From Pseudomonas sp. GOM6 (lineage in GTDB: Bacteria; Pseudomonadota; Gammaproteobacteria; Pseudomonadales; Pseudomonadaceae): DNA of 64,000 nt. Of this stretch, positions 24,726 through 33,005 are shown piece after piece. Positions within the stretch are counted from its first letter, which is position 1. Each line of letters opens with the position of its first letter. The stretch spans positions 32,751-96,750 of the forward strand of contig NZ_JARPUS010000016.1 in assembly GCF_029537485.1 (NCBI RefSeq). The letters are read 5' to 3'. The notes under the pieces were generated by a model that was not told the DNA's origin, did no database searches, and saw nothing but the letters and a program-made list of their open reading frames with translations. The position numbers were made by a program, and so were the translations under genes.

Positions 24726-24774
24726 CGCCGCTTCCTCTTCTCTACTCTGGGCACCTTCAAAAAGGAGAGTGCCA

Positions 24775-25098
24775 ATGAAAAAGACCTGCCTGGCCCTGGC
24801 CGTCACACTGCTGCCGCTGACCGCATTCGCTTATCCGAGCGAACTGGAGAAACAGCTCAATGGTGCCGAGGTATCCGCCGAAGTCCAGGAGATCGATAGC
24901 AATATCGGCGGCCTCATTCTGTACAACTACGGCCAGATGGACGCCAAGTGCAAGGCACGCTTTCGCAACGGCCCCGAGGCACCCCGTACCCGCTCGGCGG
25001 ACCTGAAAGCCGGCGAGCGCAAACTGGTGACCATGAAGTTCGCCCGCAACATCATCAAGCTGCGGGTCGACCTGACCTGCGAACAGAATGGAGCCTAG
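24775..25098 (+). CDS. Small periplasmic protein, unknown
   Basis: A 107-residue protein with a signal peptide (MKKTCLALAVTLLPLTAFA). The mature part has two Cys (AKCKARF and LTCEQNG) that could form one disulfide, and a beta-sandwich-like pattern. AAAGGAGAG precedes the ATG. It is divergent from the LysR gene and 123 bp before azoR, matching the order I recall for PA3224. Function unknown. Confidence 0.8.
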   Translation: MKKTCLALAVTLLPLTAFAYPSELEKQLNGAEVSAEVQEIDSNIGGLILYNYGQMDAKCKARFRNGPEAPRTRSADLKAGERKLVTMKFARNIIKLRVDLTCEQNGA

Positions 25099-25221
25099 GG
25101 GCGTTCATTTGATAAATCAACTTTGTTGATTGTTTTGTGTTGTTTTTTGCGCTTTTTTATCTTCTTGTCTGACCATAATCTGCACTCCATCGAAGCCAAC
25201 CACTCTGATGGAGTCAGCCAA

Positions 25222-25821
25222 ATGTCCCGCATCCTCGTTATCGAAAGCAGTGCCCGCCAGGAAGGTTCCGTTTCCCGTCAACTGACCGCCGATTTCATCG
25301 GCCAGTGGCAAGCGGCTCACCCGCAAGATGAAGTTACCGTTCGCGACCTGGCCAAGCAGCCGGTGCCGCACCTGGACGAAACCCTGCTGGCCGGCTGGAT
25401 GAAGCCTGCCGAGCAGCAGAGCGAGGCCGAGAAGGCCGCCGCCGCGCGCTCCAACCAGTTGACCGATGAGCTGCTGGCTGCCGACGTACTGGTGCTGGCC
25501 GCACCGATGTACAACTTCGCCATCCCCAGCACCCTCAAGTCCTGGCTGGACCATGTGCTGCGCGCCGGTGTGACCTTCAAGTACACCGAAACCGGCCCGC
25601 AGGGCCTGCTCACCGGCAAGCGCGCCTATGTGCTGACCGCCCGTGGCGGCATCTACGCCGGCAGTGGCCTGGATCACCAGGAGCCCTACCTGCGTCAGGC
25701 GCTGGCCTTCATCGGGATTCACGATGTGCAGTTCATCCATGCCGAGGGCCTGAACATGGGCGCGGAGTTCTCGGAAAAGGGCCTGGCCAAGGCGCGCGAG
25801 CAACTGGCTCAGGTCGCCTGA
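25222..25821 (+). CDS. azoR: FMN-dependent NADH:azoreductase / quinone reductase
   Basis: A 199-residue flavodoxin-like azoreductase. Motifs: VIESSARQEGSVSRQLTADFI (FMN phosphate binding), PMYNFAIPSTLKSWLDHVLRAGVTFKYTE, and ARGGIYAGSGLDHQEPYLRQALAFIG. It reduces azo compounds and quinones by two-electron steps using NAD(P)H. The preceding AT-rich 120 bp holds the promoter. The nearest relative by memory is P. aeruginosa AzoR3 (PA3223). Confidence 0.93.
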   Translation: MSRILVIESSARQEGSVSRQLTADFIGQWQAAHPQDEVTVRDLAKQPVPHLDETLLAGWMKPAEQQSEAEKAAAARSNQLTDELLAADVLVLAAPMYNFAIPSTLKSWLDHVLRAGVTFKYTETGPQGLLTGKRAYVLTARGGIYAGSGLDHQEPYLRQALAFIGIHDVQFIHAEGLNMGAEFSEKGLAKAREQLAQVA

Positions 25822-25838
25822 TTCAACCTCTCTCCCTG

Positions 25839-25903
25839 GGGCCGCTATGTGCGGCCCAACCTCCACGGCTCGCCTGGGTGCTCCTCCCGGTGGGCCGTTT
25901 TTT
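25839..25903 (+). terminator. Probable terminator after azoR
   Basis: A short hairpin GGGCCGC-TATGT-GCGGCCC is followed by TGGGCCG and six T residues. TGGGCCG can pair with CGGCCCA at 25852-25858, giving a longer alternative stem ending in the T tract. Confidence 0.6.
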
Positions 25904-25911
25904 ATGGGCGG

Positions 25912-26538
25912 CTACCCGGCGTTCAGCCCAGCCCGGCCAAGTACCCCGAGTGCCAGTAGGATCAGCAACGTCCCCGATACCCGCTCCAGCCACGGCAGCG
26001 CCCGGTTGAAGCGGCGCAGCATCCGCCGGTTGCCGATTAGCACGGCGATCAGCAGGTCCCACACCAGCACTACCGCAAACATCCACAGGCCATAGACCAG
26101 CTTCCAGCCGGCACTGGCATAGGGGCCGCTGAGCATGGCGGCGAGGCTGGCGTAGAACAGGGCGTTCTTCGGATTGAGCAGGGCCGAGAGCAGGCCCATG
26201 CCGGTGACGCGGTACCAGCTCGCGGTACTGCCGTCAGTCCCAGTCAGCGTCAGCTCGCTGCGTCCGGCGTGGCGGATGAACAGCACGCCCAGGTACAGCA
26301 GGTAGCCACAGCCGGCCAGTTGCAGGGCGAGGAACCAAGGGCTATCGGCCTTTAGTGCGCCCGTGCCGAGGAACGCCAGCAGGATGAACAGGCCATTACC
26401 CAGCGCAATGCCCAGGCAGGCGCCAGTGGCGATGCGCCAGCCATGGGCCAGAGAACAGCGGGCGATGAGAAAGAAATCGGGGCCTGGAGAGAGCAGGGCG
26501 AGGAAGTGCGCGGCGGCGATCAGGAGAAAAACGTGCAT
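25912..26538 (-). CDS. LysE family translocator
   Basis: A 208-residue membrane protein with the LysE motif (LALLSPGPDFFLIARCSLAHG) and LLNPKNALFYASLAAML. Six membrane segments are expected. It lies 70 bp downstream of the AraC gene on the same strand, so the AraC protein may regulate it. Exported substrate unknown. Confidence 0.88.
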   Translation of the reverse strand: MHVFLLIAAAHFLALLSPGPDFFLIARCSLAHGWRIATGACLGIALGNGLFILLAFLGTGALKADSPWFLALQLAGCGYLLYLGVLFIRHAGRSELTLTGTDGSTASWYRVTGMGLLSALLNPKNALFYASLAAMLSGPYASAGWKLVYGLWMFAVVLVWDLLIAVLIGNRRMLRRFNRALPWLERVSGTLLILLALGVLGRAGLNAG

Positions 26539-26608
26539 GGCGAGGCTTCTGGCAGGGTTTGCCGCAGTCTGCCGAGGTGCCTGTGCCGGGTATTGAAGGA
26601 AATTGCGA

Positions 26609-27436
26609 CTAGGCGCGATAGCGTCCGGGCGTCACGCCGGTATGCGCCTTGAATACCCGCTGGAGGTGCGCCTGGTCGGCGAAGCCCAGGTCCTGGGCAA
26701 CGGTGGCGATATCCGCGCCGGCGCGCATGTGCTCGCGGGCCAGGTTGATGCGCTGGTTGAGTTGCCAGGCGTGCGGCGTCAAACCGGTGCTGCGGCGAAA
26801 GGCACGTATCAGCTGATAGCGGCTCATGCCGGCCAGGCTGGCCAACTCGCCCAGCGGTACGTCCGCGCCTGGCGTCTTGGCCAAGCGCCGCAGGGCAGGT
26901 TGCAAGCGTTCGTGGCTGACGTTGTCCGGCAATGGCAGGTGGATGCCGGCGAGGTGAGTGAGATCCTGGTCACCGATGAACTCGATCAGCGCCGTTTCCT
27001 TTTCGGCACTGTCCGCGGTGGAAAACAGCACGTCGTTGAGCCGGCAGAACTGCCGGTACAGCCCTGGCTCGTCGAGGATGCGGATGGGTTCGTCGGCCAG
27101 GGTTGTGGCGTATTCCGCACGAGTGGCCTGTAGCCAGGCGGCGTCCAGGTGCAGCATCTGGTAGCTCCATGAGGCGTCTGGAGCCGGGTTGCAGGCATGC
27201 ACGCGGCTGGCCGGCACGAACACCAGCATGCCGGGATGCAGGGCAATGGGCTGTTCGCCAGCGCCGCTGAACACGCTGCGTCCGGCATCCACCGCGCCGA
27301 TGGAGACGGTCGGGTGGCTGTGTGCGCGGTAGCAGGCGCGGCTATGGCAGGCGCGGCGGCTTTCGACGAAAGGCAGTGCCGGGTCGCGCCAAAAAGCCTG
27401 CTGCTGGCGCGACTCGCGGGTGTTTGTACGCGGCAT
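26609..27436 (-). CDS. AraC family transcriptional regulator
   Basis: A 275-residue AraC protein. The N-terminal cupin-like sensor domain contains YRAHSHPTVSIGAVDAG and HPGMLVFVPASRVHACNP. The C-terminal pair of helix-turn-helices is LGELASLAGMSRYQLIRAFRRSTGLTPHAWQL and IATVAQDLGFADQAHLQRVFKAHTGVTPGRYR. The start at 27436 gives MPRTNTRES; a longer open frame to 27856 is an artefact. It probably controls the adjacent LysE-type exporter gene. Confidence 0.9.
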   Translation of the reverse strand: MPRTNTRESRQQQAFWRDPALPFVESRRACHSRACYRAHSHPTVSIGAVDAGRSVFSGAGEQPIALHPGMLVFVPASRVHACNPAPDASWSYQMLHLDAAWLQATRAEYATTLADEPIRILDEPGLYRQFCRLNDVLFSTADSAEKETALIEFIGDQDLTHLAGIHLPLPDNVSHERLQPALRRLAKTPGADVPLGELASLAGMSRYQLIRAFRRSTGLTPHAWQLNQRINLAREHMRAGADIATVAQDLGFADQAHLQRVFKAHTGVTPGRYRA

Positions 27437-27567
27437 CTCGACGGCTCCTGACGATGGACGGGGAGTGTAACGCAGGCTGTATGGCCAATCCGCTGGCTGA
27501 CTGTGTTTGAAATACTGAACGCACTGTGTTGCCATAGCCGCCTTTCCTCTTGGTGTCGGAGGCTGCC

Positions 27568-28476
27568 GTGCAGCTGTCGGGTCGTGGTGTGGGGCTGTCA
27601 GTGACGGCCTCGGTGCTGTTCGTGCTGATTCCCGGCTATGTCCTGTGGCTGCAGCCACTGGATGGCTTGCAGGTGTTCGCCCAGCGGATTCTCTGGTCGA
27701 TCCCGGCCGTTTTGTTGCTGGTGCTGCTGAGCCGGCAGTTCGGCGTGCTGGCAGAGAGCTTTGCCCGTCTGCGCCGCGAGCCGCTGCTGTTGGCTGCCTT
27801 GCCGCTGGCCGCCGCGCTGATGGGTGTGCAGTGGTACCTGTTCGTCTGGGCGCCATTGGCCGGGCGCATGCTGGATGTCTCGTTGGGCTACTTCCTCCTG
27901 CCGCTGGCCATGGTGTTGTGCGGGCGCGTGTTCTATGGCGAGCGCCTGCGCCCGCTGCAGAGCATCGCCGTGGCCTGTGCGCTGCTCGGGGTGCTGCACG
28001 AGCTGTGGCTGACCCGTGCCTTCTCCTGGGTGACGCTGGTGGCGGCGCTGGGGTATCCGCCGTATTTCATGCTGCGCCGCTGGATGCGCCTGGACGCGCT
28101 GTCCGGCTTCGTGCTGGAAATGCTGGTGCTGGCGCCATTGGCGATCTGGCTGATCATGCGTTTCAGCCCTCCGGAGGTCTTCGCCCTGCAACCTCAGCTG
28201 TGGTGGCTGCTGCCGGGCCTCGGACTGCTCAGCGCACTGGCCTTCGGCGCCATGATGGCGGCCAGCCGTCTGTTGCCGCTGGGGCTGTTCGGCATTCTCA
28301 GTTATGTGGAGCCGGTATTGCTGTTCGGCGTGGCGGTGGTGGTGCTGGGCGAGGCTTTCGATGTGCGTCAGTTGTGGACTTACGGGCCGATCTGGCTGGC
28401 GATCGTGCTGACCGGCTGGGACAGCGTGCGCCTGTTGCGCAAGCAGGCTAGGCAGGGCGTGGTTGTTACTCCGTGA
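27568..28476 (+). CDS. rarD: RarD-type EamA permease
   Basis: A 302-residue membrane protein with ten hydrophobic segments and the RarD pattern: GVGLSVTASVLFVLIPGYVLWL at the N-terminus, FAQRILWSIPAVL, NW-like ALMGVQWYLFVWAPLAGRMLDVSLGYFLLPL and ILSYVEPVLLFGVAV. The start was set to GTG at 27568, behind CGGAGG at a five-base spacing; TTG at 27550 and GTG at 27553 are alternatives. RarD proteins are putative metabolite exporters of the drug/metabolite superfamily. The 3' end overlaps the convergent reductase gene by 11 bases. Confidence 0.9.
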   Translation: MQLSGRGVGLSVTASVLFVLIPGYVLWLQPLDGLQVFAQRILWSIPAVLLLVLLSRQFGVLAESFARLRREPLLLAALPLAAALMGVQWYLFVWAPLAGRMLDVSLGYFLLPLAMVLCGRVFYGERLRPLQSIAVACALLGVLHELWLTRAFSWVTLVAALGYPPYFMLRRWMRLDALSGFVLEMLVLAPLAIWLIMRFSPPEVFALQPQLWWLLPGLGLLSALAFGAMMAASRLLPLGLFGILSYVEPVLLFGVAVVVLGEAFDVRQLWTYGPIWLAIVLTGWDSVRLLRKQARQGVVVTP

Positions 28477-28978
28477 CGTACTGCGGCTCGGGCAAGACCC
28501 GGTAGTGCAGGTGAATGCTGCCGCCGTTGAGGTTGTAGGCATCGATGAGCTGCAGCTGGCGTTCCATGCCGCCGGCGAACAGCGGTACGCCCGCACCCAG
28601 CAGGTGCGGCATCAGCCGGACCACCAGTTCGTCCAGTAGGCCGGCGGCAGAGCAGTTGCCGGCCAGGCTGCTGCCGCCGAGCAGGCGTACTCGCCGGCAG
28701 CCGAGCGCGGCCAGTTCGTCGAGGGCTTCGCTGGGGGTGCAATGCCGGGCGCGTACCTGCTCCGGCGGGTGTGTGGGGCGGTGGCGGGTCAACAGCAGGG
28801 TAGGTTTTTTCGGCAGCGACCAGTGCGCGCTGAGGGCGTCATAAGTGGCGCGGCCCAGTAGCAGACCGTCGCAGGCAATGGCTTCGTCATCACCGGCCAG
28901 CCAGTCGCAGCTGCCGTCCGGGCGGGCAATGTAGCCGTCCAGGCTGGCGGCTACGCAATAGATCAGCGTCGGTTTCAT
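28466..28978 (-). CDS. RibD C-terminal / dihydrofolate-reductase-like protein
   Basis: A 170-residue protein of the RibD_C/DHFR fold: IYCVAASLDGYIARPDGSCDWL at the N-terminus (typical of the family), LLLGRATYDALSAHW, and RRVRLLGGSSLAGN with VRLMPHLLGAGVPLF. Such proteins use NADPH, but many of the small stand-alone ones have no known substrate. The ATG at 28978 replaces a longer frame beginning at 29014. No pathway genes adjoin it. Confidence 0.85.
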   Translation of the reverse strand: MKPTLIYCVAASLDGYIARPDGSCDWLAGDDEAIACDGLLLGRATYDALSAHWSLPKKPTLLLTRHRPTHPPEQVRARHCTPSEALDELAALGCRRVRLLGGSSLAGNCSAAGLLDELVVRLMPHLLGAGVPLFAGGMERQLQLIDAYNLNGGSIHLHYRVLPEPQYVTE

Positions 28979-29052
28979 GGGCCCCCGTGATGGCCTGTGG
29001 ACAGTGGCCGTCACGGGTTGGAGTCGAGGTGGCGGGTTGAAGTTTCCGCCGC

Positions 29053-29451
29053 TCAGTCGAGGACGTTATCCAGAATCTCGTAGATCAGGCCAGTGGCCAG
29101 GGTCACCAGTACCACATCGGTGCCGACCTGGCGCCATTCGTAGCCGTCGTAGTGCGGCAGCTTGCCGAGCAGGCGGTTGTCGAAGCGTTTGGCGATGCCC
29201 GGTGGCAGCGGCTTGCCGCGTGCCAGGTTCTTGCGGATGCCGGGCGGCAGCGACTGCGCCGGGCCGATCAGGTCGCGGTTATCGCCGAGCACCACGCGTA
29301 CCCGGCCGATATCGATGCTCGGCCCACGTAGATCGACGGTCACGTCCGGCTCGCCACCATGCTTATCGTGTTTGTCATGCTTGGGTGCGGCCTGTGCGGA
29401 TAGCGTAGGCAGGGCGAGCAGGCCGGCGAGAACGAAAGGCACAATGCGCAT
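29053..29451 (-). CDS. CigR/RcnB-like periplasmic protein
   Basis: A 132-residue protein with a signal peptide (cleavage near AQA-APKHD), a His/Lys-rich stretch KHDKHDKHGG, then LPPGIRKNLARGKPLPPGIAKRF and the C-terminal signature YEWRQVGTDVVLVTLATGLIYEILDNVL. This is the CigR/RcnB-like family, in which one member acts as an anti-virulence protein and RcnB affects Ni/Co homeostasis. The ATG at 29451 is six bases after AGGAG; the earlier ATG at 29457 would touch that site. Role here unknown. Confidence 0.85.
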   Translation of the reverse strand: MRIVPFVLAGLLALPTLSAQAAPKHDKHDKHGGEPDVTVDLRGPSIDIGRVRVVLGDNRDLIGPAQSLPPGIRKNLARGKPLPPGIAKRFDNRLLGKLPHYDGYEWRQVGTDVVLVTLATGLIYEILDNVLD

Positions 29452-29590
29452 GGTCATCTCCTGAGTTGTGTGCACTTGGATGCGTGCAGACGCGTGTTGT
29501 TCCCCGCTCAGTATGGCCGAGCCCTGAGGATTGCGGGGCCGGCGGACTAACGCTCCCCTCGAGCGCCGGGCTCAGGACGGGGTCAGCATC

Positions 29591-30244
29591 TCAGGCGACT
29601 GCACCACGGCGCCCGTCGAGCAGGCGCAGGATGGCGTTGAGCAGCATGCCGTATAGCGGCACGAACAGCATCAGGCTGATGGCCAGCTTGACGCCGTAGT
29701 CCACCGTGGCGATCTCCACCCAGTGCTCGGCCATGAAGGGGTTTTCGCTGCGCCAGAAGGCCACCGAGAAGAAGGCGAAGGTATCCAGCAGATTGCCCAG
29801 CACAGTGGAAGCGACCGGGGCGATCCACCACTGGCGTAGCTGGCGCAGGCGGTCGAACACCTGGATATCCAGTACCTGGCCGAGTACATAGGCGAGGAAG
29901 CTGGCCACCGAGATGCGCAGAACAAACTCGTTGTACTCGGCGAGCGCGCCCAGACCGCGGAACGCGCCTTCCTGGAACACCACCGACACCACATAGGAGG
30001 CAACCAGCGCCGGGATCATGACCCGGGCGATCACCTGGCGCGCCGGGCGCTTGCCGAGCAGGCGTACGGTCAGGTCGGTGGCGAGGAAGATGAACGGGAA
30101 GCTGAAGGCGCCCCAGGTGGTATGCCAGCCGAACAGGGTGATCGGCAGCTGCACCAGGTAGTTGCTGGCGATGATGATCAGGATGTGGAAAGCGATCAGC
30201 GCCGGGAGGGCGAAGCGCGGACGAGAAGCGGCGAGCGGCGGCAT
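29591..30244 (-). CDS. yhhQ: Queuosine precursor transporter YhhQ
   Basis: A 217-residue inner-membrane protein of the QPTR/YhhQ family with about six hydrophobic segments. Signatures are IIIASNYLVQLPITLFGWHTTWGAFSFPFIFLATDLTVRLLG, RISVASFLAYVLGQVLDIQVFDRLR and STVLGNLLDTFAFF. YhhQ imports preQ0/preQ1 for queuosine tRNA modification. A preQ1-I riboswitch-like sequence ends at its ribosome-binding site, which independently supports the assignment. Confidence 0.95.
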   Translation of the reverse strand: MPPLAASRPRFALPALIAFHILIIIASNYLVQLPITLFGWHTTWGAFSFPFIFLATDLTVRLLGKRPARQVIARVMIPALVASYVVSVVFQEGAFRGLGALAEYNEFVLRISVASFLAYVLGQVLDIQVFDRLRQLRQWWIAPVASTVLGNLLDTFAFFSVAFWRSENPFMAEHWVEIATVDYGVKLAISLMLFVPLYGMLLNAILRLLDGRRGAVA

Positions 30245-30252
30245 GGCACGGA

Positions 30253-30283
30253 CCTTTTTAGTGAATGGGGTTAGGGAACCCAT
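30253..30283 (-). promoter_or_regulatory. preQ1-I riboswitch controlling yhhQ translation
   Basis: On the reverse strand, AUGGG and CCCAU form a five-base stem around UUCCCUAAC. This is followed by the A-rich strand UCACUAAAAAGG. CCU in the loop can pair with the final AGG to form the H-type pseudoknot, and the UAAC-CCC segment matches the ligand-binding strand of the Thermoanaerobacter tengcongensis aptamer. The AAGG is also the Shine-Dalgarno sequence, eight bases before the yhhQ start, so preQ1 binding would hide it. Confidence 0.88.
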
Positions 30284-30429
30284 GCCCACGGGATGCAGGG
30301 CGGCGCGCATTCTAACTACGGGGTCAGCTTTGTGCAAATGTTGTACAGCTGTGGACGCCGACAGTGCGGCGCGGCGGTCGAGCGAGTAACCTATGCAGCT
30401 GTTTTTTCGATTGCGCCGAGGTAAGCCCC

Positions 30430-31767
30430 GTGTTCTCCCAATTCGCCCTGCATGAACGCCTGCTCAAGGCCGTCGCCGAGCTCAATTTCACCGAGCCGAC
30501 GCCGGTGCAGGTGGCGGCTATTCCGCCGGCGCTGGAAGGACGTGACCTGCGGGTGACGGCGCAGACCGGCAGCGGCAAGACCGCGGCGTTCCTGCTGCCG
30601 CTGCTCAACCGTCTGCTCGGCGATGCCAACTCGAAGAAGCGCACCGACGTGCGCTCGCTGATCCTGCTGCCGACCCGCGAGCTGGCGCAGCAGACCCTCA
30701 AGGAAGTGGAGCGCTTCTCCCAGTTCACCTTCATCAAGGCGGGTCTGGTCACCGGCGGCGAGGACTTCAAGGAGCAGGCCGCACTGCTGCGCAAGCAGCC
30801 GGACATCCTGATCGCCACGCCGGGGCGGCTGCTGGAGCACCTCAACGCCGGCAGCCTGAGCCTCAAGGAAGTCGAGGTGCTGGTGCTGGACGAGGCCGAC
30901 CGCATGCTCGACATGGGCTTCGCCGAGGACATCGAGCGCATCACCAGCGAGTGCGCCAACCGCCAGCAGACCCTGCTGTTCTCCGCCACCGGCGGCGGCA
31001 AGGTATTGCGCGAGATGATCGCCAAGGTGCTGCGCGAACCGACCCACCTCAAGCTCAACAGTGTTGACCAGCTCAGCGAAACCACGGTGCAGCAGATCAT
31101 CACCGCCGACGATCCCGTGCACAAAGAGCGCCTGGTGCAGTGGCTGCTGAGCAACGAGACCTACCGCAAGGCCATCGTGTTCTGTAACACCCGCACCCAG
31201 GTCGACCGCCTCTACGGCCACTTGGTGGCGCTGGACTACAAGGCCTTCGTGCTGCACAGCGACAAGGACCAGAAGGACCGCAAGCAGGCCATCGACCGCT
31301 TCCGCCAGGGCGGCAGCAAGGTGCTGGTGGCCACCGACGTGGCTGCCCGCGGCCTGGATATCGAAGACCTCGACCTGGTGATCAACTTCGACATGCCGCG
31401 CTCCGGCGACGAGTACGTGCACCGCATCGGCCGTACCGGCCGCGCCGGCGCCGACGGCCTGGCCATCTCGCTGATCTGCCACAACGACTGGAACCTGATG
31501 TCGAGCGTCGAGCGCTACCTCAAGCAGCGTTTCGAGCGTCGCGTAATCAAGGAGCTGAAAGGCAGCTACCAGGGGCCGAAGAACGTCAAGGCGTCGGGCA
31601 AGGCTGCCGGCGTGAAGAAGAAAAAATCCGACAAGAAGGACGGCGCCAAGAAGAGCGCTGCCAAGCCGAGCGCCAAGCGCCGGCCGAGCGCGCCCAAGGC
31701 ACCTTCGGCGCTGGTCAGCCAGGACGGCATGGCGCCGCTCAAGCGCAAGAAGCCAGCAGCTGAATAA
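30430..31767 (+). CDS. DEAD-box ATP-dependent RNA helicase
   Basis: A 445-residue helicase with all DEAD motifs: AQTGSGKT (I), PTRELA (Ia), GG, TPGR (Ib), DEAD in VLDEADRMLDMGF (II), SAT (III), then FCNTRTQ, ATDVAARGLDIE (V) and HRIGRTGR (VI). The C-terminal 75 residues are Lys/Ala/Pro-rich and basic (KKKKSDKKDGAKKSA), suited to RNA binding. The GTG start at 30430 lies behind GAGG. It resembles SrmB/RhlE-like helicases of Pseudomonas. A terminator follows. Confidence 0.93.
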   Translation: MFSQFALHERLLKAVAELNFTEPTPVQVAAIPPALEGRDLRVTAQTGSGKTAAFLLPLLNRLLGDANSKKRTDVRSLILLPTRELAQQTLKEVERFSQFTFIKAGLVTGGEDFKEQAALLRKQPDILIATPGRLLEHLNAGSLSLKEVEVLVLDEADRMLDMGFAEDIERITSECANRQQTLLFSATGGGKVLREMIAKVLREPTHLKLNSVDQLSETTVQQIITADDPVHKERLVQWLLSNETYRKAIVFCNTRTQVDRLYGHLVALDYKAFVLHSDKDQKDRKQAIDRFRQGGSKVLVATDVAARGLDIEDLDLVINFDMPRSGDEYVHRIGRTGRAGADGLAISLICHNDWNLMSSVERYLKQRFERRVIKELKGSYQGPKNVKASGKAAGVKKKKSDKKDGAKKSAAKPSAKRRPSAPKAPSALVSQDGMAPLKRKKPAAE

Positions 31768-31774
31768 CAGAGAA

Positions 31775-31795
31775 GGGGCCGAAAGGCCCCTTTTT
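31775..31795 (+). terminator. Rho-independent terminator after the helicase
   Basis: GGGGCC-GAAA-GGCCCC hairpin with a GNRA-type loop and five T residues. Confidence 0.95.
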
Positions 31796-31809
31796 CTGCC
31801 TGCTCTTTT

Positions 31810-31873
31810 TCGCGGCTGAAGCCGCTCCCACGCGGCCTATGCAGGTTGTTGTGGGAGTGGCTTCAGCCACGAT
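31810..31873. repeat. REP palindrome pair
   Basis: Facing units TCGCGGCTGAAGCCGCTCCCAC (31810-31831) and GTGGGAGTGGCTTCAGCCACGAT (31851-31873), 19 bp apart, between two convergent genes. Confidence 0.85.
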
Positions 31874-31893
31874 GGGCTACACCGCATGGTTGC

Positions 31894-32871
31894 TCACGGC
31901 ACGATCAGGATCTTGCCGTCGCGCTCGCCACCGGCGGCCGCGGCGACCGCTTCCTTGATCTGACTGAGGTTGTAGGTAGCGGCGATGCGCGCCTTGAGCT
32001 TGCCGCTGGCGATCAGTTGGGTCAGCTCGCCGAATACCTTCATCTGCTCGGCCGGGCTGGCCTTGCGGAACCACTTGGCCAGCCAGAAACCGCGCAGGGT
32101 GATATCGCGGAAGACGAAGGAGGTGGCCGACACCTGGCACGGCTCGCCACTCATCAGTCCGTAGTTCACCAGGGTGCCGCTTTCGCTCAGGCAGGCAGCG
32201 ATATGGTCGGTGGCGGCGCCGCCCACGGCGTCGATGCCCAGCATCAGCTTGGCGTCGCCGATGGCCTCGCGTACCTGCTTGTGCAGATGGGGGCCATCGA
32301 CCAGCACCACGTCGCCACCTTCGGCCTTGACGCCCGCGACTGCCGATTCACGGCGTACCACGTTGATGGTCTTGAAGCCGCGCAGCCTGGCCAGCTGGAT
32401 CAGGTAGCCGCCGACGCCGGAGTTGGCGGCGTTCTGGATCACCCAGTCGCCGGGCTGCAGGTCGACGAACTCGCTCAGCAGCAGTGAGGCGGTCGGCGGG
32501 TTGACAGTCATCATCGCCAGTTGCTGCGGGTCGGCATCCGGCAGCGGGATCAGCTTGTCGGCGGGCGCCTGCAGGTGGCTGACCCAGGTGCCGCAGCCCA
32601 CCGGCAGCAGCACGGTCTGACCGACCTTGAGGTGCTTGACCCCTTCGCCGAGCTGCTCAACACGGCCGACGCCTTCGTTGCCACCAATGGCCGGCAGCGG
32701 CGGCAACATGCCGTACTCACCGGTCAGGGTCAGCACATCGGATGGGTTGATCGGTGCCGCCAGTACCTTGACCAGAGCCTGGCCGGCGGCCAGCGGTGGC
32801 AGCTGCAGTTCCACGGCGGCGATGACATCCTGCGGCACCTTGCCGCGTTGCTGGTATTCGGCTTTGAGCAT
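31894..32871 (-). CDS. Zinc-independent quinone oxidoreductase / 2-enoyl thioester reductase (MDR superfamily)
   Basis: A 325-residue medium-chain dehydrogenase. The N-terminal GroES-like domain includes VKVLAAPINPSDVLTLTGEYG and GGNEGVGRVEQLGEGV; the Rossmann motif is VIQNAANSGVGGYLIQLARLRG. It lacks the structural-zinc cysteines, and MTVNPPTASLLLSEF with NAANSGVGGYLIQLA fits the MECR (trans-2-enoyl reductase) subgroup. The ATG at 32871 gives MLKAEYQQRG. It stands alone. Confidence 0.88.
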   Translation of the reverse strand: MLKAEYQQRGKVPQDVIAAVELQLPPLAAGQALVKVLAAPINPSDVLTLTGEYGMLPPLPAIGGNEGVGRVEQLGEGVKHLKVGQTVLLPVGCGTWVSHLQAPADKLIPLPDADPQQLAMMTVNPPTASLLLSEFVDLQPGDWVIQNAANSGVGGYLIQLARLRGFKTINVVRRESAVAGVKAEGGDVVLVDGPHLHKQVREAIGDAKLMLGIDAVGGAATDHIAACLSESGTLVNYGLMSGEPCQVSATSFVFRDITLRGFWLAKWFRKASPAEQMKVFGELTQLIASGKLKARIAATYNLSQIKEAVAAAAGGERDGKILIVP

Positions 32872-33005
32872 GAGGGTTCTCCAAGTGGTGAGCGGAGAGT
32901 CTAGCGCCTGCCGGCTGGCGGCGGATGAATGGAGCAACATCGCTTGGCATGATGGCCCTGAGCATCTATGGCGCCTATGCTTGGGCGACTGTGTGAGGGG
33001 GATAC

